From the NCBI GenBank assembly GCA_016934135.1, contig JAFGTK010000150.1, forward strand, positions 1 through 5,103: DNA of 5,103 bases, read 5' to 3'. This DNA comes from Deltaproteobacteria bacterium (lineage in GTDB: Bacteria > Desulfobacterota > Desulfomonilia > UBA1062). The notes beneath the pieces are model-generated. The model ran no database searches, was not told the DNA's origin, and was given only the letters and a program-made list of their open reading frames with translations. Shown piece by piece: positions 1-5,103 of the stretch; the first letter of the stretch is position 1; each line of letters opens with the position of its first letter. Both the position numbers and the translations under genes were made by a program.

Positions 1-1077
1 ATTCATGATATCGATGGCAAGATAATCGGCATGCTCTATACCGGTATTCTCGAAGCAAAATACCGCGATATGAAGCTTCAGACCACATGGATGTTTCTCG
101 GCATCACGACACTCGGCATGGTAATAGCTTTCTTTATCTCTTTCAGCATGGGCCAGAGTATTATCCGCCGGATCCGCATCCTCAAACAGGCAACTGAAGC
201 AATATCGTCGGGCAACCTCGAATATCAGCTTCCTCCGGGAAGATCCTCGGGCTTTGACATTATCGACGAAGCCTTCAACAATATGGCAAAGTCTCTGAAA
301 GACCGGGATGAAAGGCTTCAGAAGGCCTTCCAGAGAATCACAAGAACCGAACGCCTCGCATCCCTGGGCCAGATGGCTGCAGGAGTTGCTCACGAAATCA
401 ACAATCCGCTGGGGGGCATACTTCTATACAGCAATCTCGTACTTGAGGAAATGGAAAACAACGACACCTCCCGCGATAACATGGAAAAGATCATATACCA
501 GACCAACAGATGCAAAAAGATAGTTCAGAACCTCCTTGATTTTGCACGTACACCTTCAGGCGATATGATGCCCCTTAAAATAAACGATGTAATCATGATG
601 TCTCTGAATCTGGTAAAGGATCAATCCATGTTCCTCGGTATTGAAGTCGAGACCGATCTTGCTGAAGACCTGCCCGAAATCAGAGGCGATCTGTCACGTC
701 TGGAAGAAGTGTTCCTCAATCTCTTTATCAATGCCTCAGACGCAATGGATGGAAAAGGTGTTCTTAAGATCTCCACAAGGCTCTCCAGTACGAATTCTGT
801 CAAGGTTTCCATATCAGATACAGGAAAAGGCATTGATAAGGCCTACCTGCCCCATATATTCGAGCCGTTCTTCACGACAAAAGACCCGGGCCAGGGCACA
901 GGACTGGGTCTGTCCATAACCTATGGAATAGTTCAGAAACACAACGGACTTATCGATGTAGAAAGCAGACCCGGCAAGGGAACAACCTTTTTTATAACAT
1001 TGCCGCCATATATGGGAGCGGAGGATTCATCTCAGACAAACACGATAAATTATTCGAACGGAGAGAGTATTGGCTAA
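1..1077 (+). CDS. Membrane sensor histidine kinase (Cache end, TM, HAMP, HisKA, HATPase), 5' partial
   Basis: This is the sensor kinase of an NtrC-type two-component pair. The reading frame is open from base 1, so the true start lies upstream and the Met codon at 31 is internal. Residues are numbered from the first visible codon. Residues 1-20 (HDIDGKIIGMLYTGI) look like the C-terminal end of an extracytoplasmic Cache sensor domain. A transmembrane helix follows at about 28-51, then HAMP at about 52-100 and a short linker helix. The H-box is AHEINNPLGG, with phospho-accepting His131 (nt 391-393). The ATPase domain has an N-box with Asn240 and Asn244, a G1 box DTGKG at 273-277, an F-box FEPFF and a G2 box GTGLGL at about 299-304. 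All catalytic motifs are intact. The HEINNPLG form is typical of NtrB/AtoS/ZraS-like kinases, which fits the sigma-54 activator encoded next. The last codons overlap that gene. The signal sensed cannot be told from the remaining fragment. Confidence 0.95.
   Translation: MHDIDGKIIGMLYTGILEAKYRDMKLQTTWMFLGITTLGMVIAFFISFSMGQSIIRRIRILKQATEAISSGNLEYQLPPGRSSGFDIIDEAFNNMAKSLKDRDERLQKAFQRITRTERLASLGQMAAGVAHEINNPLGGILLYSNLVLEEMENNDTSRDNMEKIIYQTNRCKKIVQNLLDFARTPSGDMMPLKINDVIMMSLNLVKDQSMFLGIEVETDLAEDLPEIRGDLSRLEEVFLNLFINASDAMDGKGVLKISTRLSSTNSVKVSISDTGKGIDKAYLPHIFEPFFTTKDPGQGTGLGLSITYGIVQKHNGLIDVESRPGKGTTFFITLPPYMGAEDSSQTNTINYSNGESIG
1060..1066 (+). promoter_or_regulatory. Ribosome binding site inside the kinase 3' end, supporting the TTG start at 1070
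   Basis: The purine run GGAGAGA lies just before TTG 1070 and inside the last codons of the kinase gene. The TTG gives a protein starting MAKKKTASTLIIDDEES, where the first receiver strand begins at the usual distance from the N-terminus. The next in-frame ATG lies far inside the receiver domain, so TTG is the only sensible start. Confidence 0.6.
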
Positions 1078-2422
1078 GAAAAAGACCGCAAGCACCCTTA
1101 TCATTGATGACGAGGAATCTATCCGGGACGGTTGCCAGCAGATACTGACCCGCCTGGGTTATGATGTTACATCGACCGGAGATGCTGTTTCCGGATATGA
1201 AATGGCAACGACAGGCGCCTTTGATATGATTCTGCTCGATATCCGTATGCCTCAGATGGACGGGCTCGATATACTGCGAAAACTGAAAACAGAGCATAAC
1301 ATATCAGCAAAGATCGTTATTATAACCGGTTATGGAACAATCCAGCTTGCTGTTGAAGCTATGCGGCTCGGTGCATTTAATTTCCTTACAAAACCCTTCA
1401 GTGCGGATGATCTGAAAAAGGCCATAAAGGATTCAAAGGACAAAATTGAATCCACCGAGACGGATAACACAATCTCCATGCTCATAGGCAACAGTGACTA
1501 TATGAAGGAACTCAAGGACACCATCAAAAGAGTAGCAAAGACAGACAGTACTGTGCTCATCACTGGAGAAAGCGGTACGGGAAAGGAACTGGTTGCTCGC
1601 ACCATACACAGTCTGAGCAAACGCTCAGACAAACCCTTTGTTCCAGTGGATTGTTCCTCCCTGGTACCTAACCTCCTGGAAAGCGAGCTGTTCGGCCACA
1701 TTAAAGGTGCTTTCAGCGGAGCCACGGAAAACCGTGACGGCCGTTTTCAGACAGCTGATAACGGAACCCTGTTCCTTGACGAAATATCAAACATAGGCAT
1801 TGATATACAGGCCAAACTGCTTCGGGTCATTCAGGAGCAGGAGGTTCCGCGCGTCGGCAGCTCGGTCGCGGAAAAGGTGGATGTACGGCTGATAACCGCT
1901 ACGAACAAAGACCTCAGAGGCGAGGTGAAATCCGGAAAATTCCGTGAAGACCTGTTCTACCGGGTATCCGTAGTCCCTATCCATATCAGCCCGTTACGGG
2001 ATCACCGGTCGGACATACTGGTCATTGCCCAGCACTATCTCGATATCTTCAGGGAAAAACACAACAGTACGGCTAAACGTTTTTCTCAGGAAACCATGAA
2101 GTCTCTTACCTCATACAGCTGGCCCGGCAACATCCGTGAACTGAAAAATACCATCGAGAGGCTGTGCGTATTGTGCGAGCATGAAGAAGTCACTCTCTCT
2201 GATATCATGTATTACGGCCAGGATACCAAGGCAAAGGCCCCGGTGATTGATCCGTTTTCCGGGAAGATGACACTGGTTGATGTTGAACGGGAACATATCG
2301 AAAAGGCATTGAAGCATTTCAACTATCAGATCAATAAGACCGCTACCTTCCTGGGAATAGATAGAAAGACCCTGCGTACAAAGATCCGCACCTATGGGAT
2401 TGAAATGGAGGAAAAGGATTAG
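1070..2422 (+). CDS. NtrC-family sigma-54-dependent response regulator (REC, AAA+, Fis HTH)
   Basis: This is a 450-residue, full-length bacterial enhancer-binding protein that remodels sigma-54 RNA polymerase by ATP hydrolysis. The receiver (about 7-122) has the acidic pair Asp13/Asp14, phospho-acceptor Asp57, Thr86 and Lys108. The AAA+ domain (about 137-365) has Walker A GESGTGKE at 166-173, a sigma-54 contact loop GAFSGA at 213-218 and Walker B GTLFLDE at 232-238. It also has probable arginine fingers Arg292 and Arg298 in FREDLFYR, and a sensor II WPGNIREL with Arg356. A Fis-type helix-turn-helix at about 404-444 (NKTATFLGIDRKTLRTKI) binds DNA. The start is a TTG overlapping the kinase stop by 8 nt, which indicates a shared transcript and probable translational coupling. 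Its cognate kinase is almost certainly the upstream gene. A probable target is the sigma-54 promoter at 2554-2569. The GAFTGA loop carries Ser for Thr, a conservative change. The orthologue (AtoC, ZraR, HydG and others) cannot be fixed by eye, so no symbol is given. Confidence 0.97.
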   Translation: MAKKKTASTLIIDDEESIRDGCQQILTRLGYDVTSTGDAVSGYEMATTGAFDMILLDIRMPQMDGLDILRKLKTEHNISAKIVIITGYGTIQLAVEAMRLGAFNFLTKPFSADDLKKAIKDSKDKIESTETDNTISMLIGNSDYMKELKDTIKRVAKTDSTVLITGESGTGKELVARTIHSLSKRSDKPFVPVDCSSLVPNLLESELFGHIKGAFSGATENRDGRFQTADNGTLFLDEISNIGIDIQAKLLRVIQEQEVPRVGSSVAEKVDVRLITATNKDLRGEVKSGKFREDLFYRVSVVPIHISPLRDHRSDILVIAQHYLDIFREKHNSTAKRFSQETMKSLTSYSWPGNIRELKNTIERLCVLCEHEEVTLSDIMYYGQDTKAKAPVIDPFSGKMTLVDVEREHIEKALKHFNYQINKTATFLGIDRKTLRTKIRTYGIEMEEKD

Positions 2423-2453
2423 AATTATCAGTACTCCAATTCTTCCGCCTTCA

Positions 2454-2470
2454 TGGGGTTATCTTCCTCA
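2454..2470. promoter_or_regulatory. Imperfect dyad, candidate upstream enhancer half of a tandem pair
   Basis: The 17-bp element TGGGGT-N5-TCCTCA pairs at 4 of 6 arm positions. It matches the perfect dyad at 2475-2491 at 10 of 17 positions, including the whole GGGGT arm. The two centres (2462 and 2483) are 21 bp apart, two helical turns, so both would face the same side of the DNA. Its centre is about 118 bp upstream of the predicted sigma-54 transcription start, within the usual range for NtrC-type enhancers. The binding role is inferred. Confidence 0.4.
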
Positions 2471-2474
2471 CACA

Positions 2475-2491
2475 AGGGGTGTTTTACCCCT
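2475..2491. promoter_or_regulatory. Perfect inverted repeat AGGGGT-N5-ACCCCT, candidate activator binding site
   Basis: This is a 6-bp perfect inverted repeat with a 5-nt centre (GTTTT), 53 nt after the stop of the NtrC-type gene. Its centre is about 97 bp upstream of the predicted transcription start at about 2580, a usual position for a sigma-54 enhancer. The 17-bp length suits a dimeric Fis-type helix-turn-helix. The alternative is a rho-independent terminator for the kinase/regulator pair. That fits less well, because the sequence right after the right arm is CACAAGCTGATC with no T-run. Flanking CCTCACA direct repeats (2466-2472 and 2489-2495) add to the patterned look. Confidence 0.5.
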
Positions 2492-2553
2492 CACAAGCTG
2501 ATCAACTGCTGGTTTCTCTTTTAATTATTTCATATTATTAATAAGTTACAATA

Positions 2554-2569
2554 TGGCATCGACCTTGCT
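2554..2569 (+). promoter_or_regulatory. Sigma-54 (-24/-12) promoter for the receiver/REC-kinase operon
   Basis: TGGCATCGACCTTGCT matches the sigma-54 consensus TGGCAC-N5-TTGCW at all core positions except the C after TGGCA. The invariant GG (2555-2556) and GC (2567-2568) have the required spacing. Transcription is predicted to start near 2580, about 27 nt before the ATG at 2607, leaving room for the AAAGGAGG ribosome binding site in a short leader. The preceding stretch 2521-2553 is very AT-rich, which could help DNA bending between enhancer and promoter. The element lies directly downstream of a gene for a sigma-54 activator. Confidence 0.85.
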
Positions 2570-2590
2570 TTTAATACTGCAATGATTGAT

Positions 2591-2598
2591 AAAGGAGG
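2591..2598 (+). promoter_or_regulatory. Strong Shine-Dalgarno AAAGGAGG fixing the start at 2607
   Basis: AAAGGAGG ends 8 nt before ATG 2607. The frame extends upstream to a TTG at 2586, but that start would place this sequence inside the coding region and add seven unlikely residues (MIKEEGK). The ATG at 2607 is therefore the start. Confidence 0.9.
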
Positions 2599-2606
2599 AA
2601 GGGAAA

Positions 2607-2996
2607 ATGGATTCAAAAAAGAAGATACTGCTTATTGATGACGACAAGGATTTCTTAATGGCAACCAAGCTTATCCTGGAAAAAGGCGGATATGAAGTAT
2701 TCCTGGCCGAAGACGGTCACAGCGGAGTGGAAACTGCAAAATCCGTCAACCCCGATCTGGCAATCATTGATATGATGATGGAAACCTGGAGCGAGGGGTT
2801 CAATGTGGTATCTCAGCTCAGAACATCTGAAAGCGGCAAAGAGATCCCCTTGATCATGCTCAGCGCTGTCGATCTTCAGGGGCCATATCAATCATTCGAA
2901 CCGCCGGAGAATCTTCCTACAGTGGATATGGTACTTCACAAGCCTATCAAGGCGGATGATCTTATCAAATACGTGGGGCAGCTTCTGGAGAAATAA
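2607..2996 (+). CDS. Stand-alone response regulator receiver (single REC domain)
   Basis: This is a 129-residue soluble receiver with no output domain, the size of CheY or Spo0F. It begins MDSKKKILLIDDD, giving the acidic cluster Asp11-Asp13. The phospho-acceptor is Asp55 in AIIDMMM, the conserved hydroxyl residue is Ser86, and the Lys is Lys112 in LHKPI. Two things are unusual. The segment after the acceptor is DMMMETWSEG, without the Pro of the common DxxMP motif. The stretch between Ser86 and Lys112 (SAVDLQGPYQSFEPP and on) is about four residues longer than in the two neighbouring receivers. It lies 3 nt ahead of the REC-kinase gene, and both are probably expressed from the sigma-54 promoter. 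It likely works as a phosphorelay intermediate or by protein contact, with the adjacent kinase as its probable partner (inferred). It is not a DNA-binding regulator, as the chain ends right after the receiver. Confidence 0.95.
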   Translation: MDSKKKILLIDDDKDFLMATKLILEKGGYEVFLAEDGHSGVETAKSVNPDLAIIDMMMETWSEGFNVVSQLRTSESGKEIPLIMLSAVDLQGPYQSFEPPENLPTVDMVLHKPIKADDLIKYVGQLLEK

Positions 2997-2999
2997 GCC

Positions 3000-4109
3000 A
3001 TGATCGAAAAGAATGATGCCGAGCACATTCTTATCATAGATGACGAAGAATCTATCCTGGACGGATGCAGACAGGCCCTTGAGAAATCAGGCTATTCGGT
3101 GATCACCACATCAGACGGGCCGGATGGCATAAGGATTGCTCGGGAGAAAAAACCCGAACTGGCCTTTGTCGACCTGAAAATGCCCAACTGCTCAGGCATG
3201 GATATTATAGAACTCCTGACAAAAGACCTGCCTGGGATAGTGCTGATAGTGATCACCGGATATGCTTCTATTGTATCTGCGGTAGAGGCAATGAAGAAAG
3301 GCGCATATGACTATCTGCCAAAGCCTTTCACCCCGGACCAGCTCAGGGCGGTAACAAAACGAGGCCTGGAACATCGTTTTCTCAAGATCGAGGCTGACCG
3401 ACTCAGAGAAGAAAAGGAACGCATGGAGAAGAATTTTATCACCTTTGTCTCTCATGAGATGCGTTCTCCGCTTGTAACAATTCAGCAGTATATCGAAACA
3501 CTCAAGGTCATAGCCGGAGATGATCTGAAAAAAGAGGTATTTGAGATTATCGAAAGATGTGACAAGCGGATACAGAGTCTTCAGGACTTGGTGGAACACT
3601 GGCTTGATCTTTCCCGTATAGAAAACGGCACCTTTTCGCAGGCAAAGGAATCATTGGCACTGGTAAATATCCTGGAGAAGAGCATAGAGGAACTCAACCC
3701 GCTTTGCCATAGAAGAGAGATAAGGCTCATATCGGATATCCAAAAGGACCTCCCCAATATCATGGGCGATCAGGAAAGCCTGCTTCGGGTATTTACCAAC
3801 ATAATAGGTAATGCAACCAAATACACCCCGGCAGGGGGAACGATCTCTGTAGATACCGACTTCGATGATTATTATATCTACGTGAAGATAACCGATACAG
3901 GGTCAGGAATACCTCAGGACAAGCTGCCCTTTATCTTCGAACCTTTTTATCGGGTAAAAGGGAAAGACGAGAGGCAAAGGGGTTCCGGGCTTGGGCTGAC
4001 CTTCAGCAGAAAGATCATGGAGGCACATGACGGAAAGATCGAGGTTACTTCCAAGGAAGGTGAAGGTACCACCTTTATCCTGAAATTTCCCAGGCTGTAC
4101 GAGCTTTAA
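3000..4109 (+). CDS. Cytoplasmic REC-histidine kinase (receiver, coiled coil, HisKA, HATPase)
   Basis: This is a 369-residue kinase with an N-terminal receiver and no transmembrane helix or classical sensor domain. The receiver (about 8-122) has Asp14/Asp15, acceptor Asp58 in FVDLKMP, Thr86 and Lys108 in PKPF. A charged helix (about 124-146, RFLKIEADRLREEKERMEK) leads into the H-box FVSHEMRSPL with His152. The ATPase domain has N-box Asn267 and Asn271, G1 box DTGSG at 299-303, F-box FEPFYR and G2 box GSGLGL at 328-333. All catalytic motifs are intact. It starts at ATG 3000, only 3 nt after the stand-alone receiver stop, with GGAG (2987-2990) as a plausible ribosome binding site. Its input is probably phosphorylation of its own receiver by another kinase, and its output may go to the adjacent receiver (inferred). 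The receiver closely resembles that of the upstream NtrC-type regulator, including the shared DDEESIxDGC start, so the two may share a phosphodonor. Confidence 0.96.
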   Translation: MIEKNDAEHILIIDDEESILDGCRQALEKSGYSVITTSDGPDGIRIAREKKPELAFVDLKMPNCSGMDIIELLTKDLPGIVLIVITGYASIVSAVEAMKKGAYDYLPKPFTPDQLRAVTKRGLEHRFLKIEADRLREEKERMEKNFITFVSHEMRSPLVTIQQYIETLKVIAGDDLKKEVFEIIERCDKRIQSLQDLVEHWLDLSRIENGTFSQAKESLALVNILEKSIEELNPLCHRREIRLISDIQKDLPNIMGDQESLLRVFTNIIGNATKYTPAGGTISVDTDFDDYYIYVKITDTGSGIPQDKLPFIFEPFYRVKGKDERQRGSGLGLTFSRKIMEAHDGKIEVTSKEGEGTTFILKFPRLYEL

Positions 4110-4112
4110 TAA

Positions 4113-4337
4113 CTATTCGCTCTTTCCCCTGTCCCCTTCCCAGGGTCTTGTATTGTCCAGAAGATATTCAGAGGAGTTGTTCACCATGCATTCTCCGCAC
4201 ATATGAACCATCTTCATGCTTTCAACCTGTCTGACAGTGAATAACTTGCCGGAATTCTCAGAGCACAGGAAGCACCGATGAGCATCATCCTTTTCATGGA
4301 ATTCGTAACATTTCTCATCAAGATATTTACACTTCAT
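4113..4337 (-). CDS. Small six-cysteine, zinc-ribbon-like protein of unknown function
   Basis: This is a 74-residue protein that I do not recognise. It has Cys3, Cys10, Cys22, Cys25, Cys47 and Cys50. The pattern C-x2-C-x21-C-x2-C (RCFLC to MCGEC) is that of a four-cysteine zinc ribbon, with Cys3, Cys10 and nearby His residues as possible extra ligands. It has no signal peptide or membrane helix and is probably cytoplasmic. The start ATG (4335-4337) is preceded on the minus strand by AAAGGGG, a fair ribosome binding site, and a promoter-like pair lies just upstream (4357-4385). The gene ends with TAG only 3 nt from the stop of the convergent REC-kinase, with no clear terminator between, so the transcripts probably overlap. 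The paired CxxC motifs argue against a chance reading frame. A metal-binding or redox role, or an adaptor role, is possible but unproven. Confidence 0.65.
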   Translation of the reverse strand: MKCKYLDEKCYEFHEKDDAHRCFLCSENSGKLFTVRQVESMKMVHMCGECMVNNSSEYLLDNTRPWEGDRGKSE

Positions 4338-4356
4338 ACAACCCCTTTCTCAATTC

Positions 4357-4385
4357 AATCTACCATACAAACTTTCTCATATCAA
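4357..4385 (-). promoter_or_regulatory. Candidate sigma-70-type promoter for the zinc-ribbon-like gene
   Basis: On the minus strand TTGATA (4385-4380) and TAGATT (4362-4357) are separated by 17 bp. They match the -35 and -10 consensus at 5 of 6 and 4 of 6 positions. The predicted start near 4350 leaves a leader of about a dozen nt carrying the AAAGGGG ribosome binding site. The short leader and the modest -10 keep this tentative. Confidence 0.4.
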
Positions 4386-4496
4386 CATGGGTGAACATAC
4401 CTTTTCGGGTCAAGACCATATTTTGGCTGGACAGTGCTGCCCTGGCATACTAGAACTACAAAGCAGTAATGGCTCAGGTGAATGAAATCATGACGA

Positions 4497-4525
4497 TTGA
4501 CCAATTCTCTTATCTCGAATCTTAT
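4497..4525 (+). promoter_or_regulatory. Candidate sigma-70-type promoter for the NUDIX gene
   Basis: TTGACC (4497-4502) and TCTTAT (4520-4525), 17 bp apart, match the -35 and -10 consensus at 5 of 6 and 4 of 6 positions. Transcription would start near 4532, about 44 nt before the TTG start codon. An imperfect direct repeat, TCTTATCTCGA (4508-4518) and TCTTATGGCTCGA (4520-4532), overlaps the spacer and -10 and could be an operator. The rest of the 4338-4575 gap shows nothing else I can support. Confidence 0.4.
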
Positions 4526-4564
4526 GGCTCGATACCAGAATCACCAGTACATATCTTTTACACC

Positions 4565-4570
4565 GGGAGG
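4565..4570 (+). promoter_or_regulatory. Ribosome binding site GGGAGG supporting the TTG start at 4576
   Basis: GGGAGG ends 5 nt before TTG 4576. The frame has no ATG upstream after the in-frame TGA at 4498-4500. The first ATG inside the gene (4612) lacks a comparable purine run, so TTG is preferred. Confidence 0.65.
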
Positions 4571-4575
4571 ACCCT

Positions 4576-5103
4576 TTGAAAAGATACTGGAATCATATTG
4601 ATTCTCAAAAGATGTATAAAGACCGGATAGTGGATGTAAGGCACGATAAATATCACTTTCTTCCAAATGATATCATCAAGGATTACACTGTGTTAGAGTT
4701 TGGAGACTGGGTCAACATAATCCCTGTGACTCAAGATGGCCATATTGTGATGATCCGGCAATGGCGTCATGGTATCCAGAGTGAAACCCTGGAGATCCCC
4801 GGGGGTCTCATTTCCCAAGACGATATCAGCCCGGCTGATGCTGCGGTACGGGAAATGGCCGAAGAGACAGGATACCACAGCGACAATGTTATCCATATCG
4901 GTACAGTTGAGCCTAATCCAGCGATTCAGACCAACAGATGCTATACTTATCTCGCGAGAGATGCATACCTGCACGCCCAGCAGAACCTGGACCCTACCGA
5001 GGCCATCAGTGTTGAGCTGATGAACAGGGAACAAATTTATCGCATGATCAAGTCGAGTGAAATAACCCATGGCCTCGTGGTGGCAGCGTTTGCATTCCTG
5101 ATG
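4576..5103 (+). CDS. NUDIX hydrolase, ADP-ribose pyrophosphatase-like, 3' partial
   Basis: The frame runs open for 176 codons to the window end, so the C-terminus is missing. From the TTG start the protein begins MKRYWNHIDSQKMYKDRI. NUDIX enzymes cleave nucleoside diphosphates linked to another moiety. The catalytic core REMAEETGY is at 92-100, with Glu93, Glu96 and Glu97 as metal ligands. It is preceded by IRQWRHG and ETLEIPGG (60-77), features shared with the ADP-ribose pyrophosphatase group. Pro113 and Pro115 lie 13 and 15 residues past the box, close to the proline that marks that group. The NUDIX box is slightly off consensus: Asp83 replaces the first Glu, and eight rather than seven residues separate it from Arg92. 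A role in clearing ADP-ribose or a related nucleotide sugar is likely, but the substrate cannot be fixed from sequence alone. It appears to be its own transcription unit, after a promoter-like pair at 4497-4525. Confidence 0.88.
   Translation, partial: MKRYWNHIDSQKMYKDRIVDVRHDKYHFLPNDIIKDYTVLEFGDWVNIIPVTQDGHIVMIRQWRHGIQSETLEIPGGLISQDDISPADAAVREMAEETGYHSDNVIHIGTVEPNPAIQTNRCYTYLARDAYLHAQQNLDPTEAISVELMNREQIYRMIKSSEITHGLVVAAFAFLM

Noticed and set aside
992..1297. Minus-strand open frame of 101 codons across the kinase/regulator junction
   Set aside because: It lies antisense to two well-supported genes, has no recognisable domain, and is explained as a shadow of their codon structure.
2586..2606. 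Upstream TTG start for the stand-alone receiver
   Set aside because: It would put the strong AAAGGAGG ribosome binding site inside the gene and begin only about 6 nt after the predicted transcription start. ATG 2607 fits better.
3192..3599. Minus-strand open frame of 135 codons inside the REC-kinase gene
   Set aside because: The sense strand encodes intact receiver and H-box motifs here. The antisense product has no recognisable features.
4063..4075. Small hairpin AAGGT-ACC-ACCTT near the REC-kinase 3' end as a terminator
   Set aside because: It lies inside the conserved GEGTTF coding motif, has only a 5-bp stem, and is not followed by a T-run.
4127..4145. CCCTG/CAGGG inverted repeat as a terminator between the convergent genes
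   Set aside because: It has a 5-bp stem with a 9-nt loop, no T-run on either strand, and sits inside the zinc-ribbon-like coding sequence.
4408..4417. GGTC-AA-GACC short palindrome in the divergent intergenic region
   Set aside because: Four-base arms are expected by chance and it lacks any companion repeat.
4387..4485. 32-codon plus-strand frame starting at ATG 4387
   Set aside because: It has no ribosome binding site and no recognisable features, and it overlaps the minus-strand promoter region.
4693..5070. Minus-strand open frame of 125 codons over the NUDIX gene
   Set aside because: The plus-strand frame holds the NUDIX box and runs open to the window end, so the antisense frame is a shadow, as is the plus-strand frame at 4769-5020.

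Overview
The window reads as part of a free-living, Gram-negative chromosome, most likely Desulfobacterota (the former Deltaproteobacteria). This is an inference. It rests on the moderate GC content, the density of two-component genes, a membrane Cache/HAMP kinase paired with an NtrC-type activator, a sigma-54 promoter, and a REC-first cytoplasmic kinase. No rRNA, tRNA, mobile element or CRISPR array is visible.

Layout. (1) Positions 1-1077: a 5'-truncated membrane histidine kinase. (2) 1070-2422: a complete NtrC-family sigma-54 activator that starts with TTG and overlaps the kinase by 8 nt, so the two form a translationally linked pair. (3) 2423-2606: a 184-nt regulatory gap. It holds two dyads 21 bp apart and a near-consensus -24/-12 sigma-54 promoter, followed by a short leader with a strong Shine-Dalgarno. 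(4) 2607-2996: a stand-alone receiver protein. Three nt later, 3000-4109 encodes a soluble REC-histidine kinase with no sensor domain. (5) 4113-4337 on the minus strand: a small six-cysteine, zinc-ribbon-like protein that converges on the kinase with a 3-nt gap. (6) 4338-4575: a divergent intergenic region with a plausible sigma-70-type promoter for each flanking gene. (7) 4576 to the window end: a 3'-truncated NUDIX hydrolase resembling ADP-ribose pyrophosphatases, starting with TTG.

How the genes may work together (inference). The membrane kinase would sense an extracytoplasmic signal and phosphorylate the NtrC-type regulator. That regulator would bind the dyads just downstream of its own gene and activate the sigma-54 promoter, which makes the stand-alone receiver and the REC-kinase. 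This gives a two-tier cascade in which one two-component pair controls synthesis of a second signalling module. The final output is not in the window. The zinc-ribbon-like and NUDIX genes are on separate transcription units and have no evident link to the cascade.
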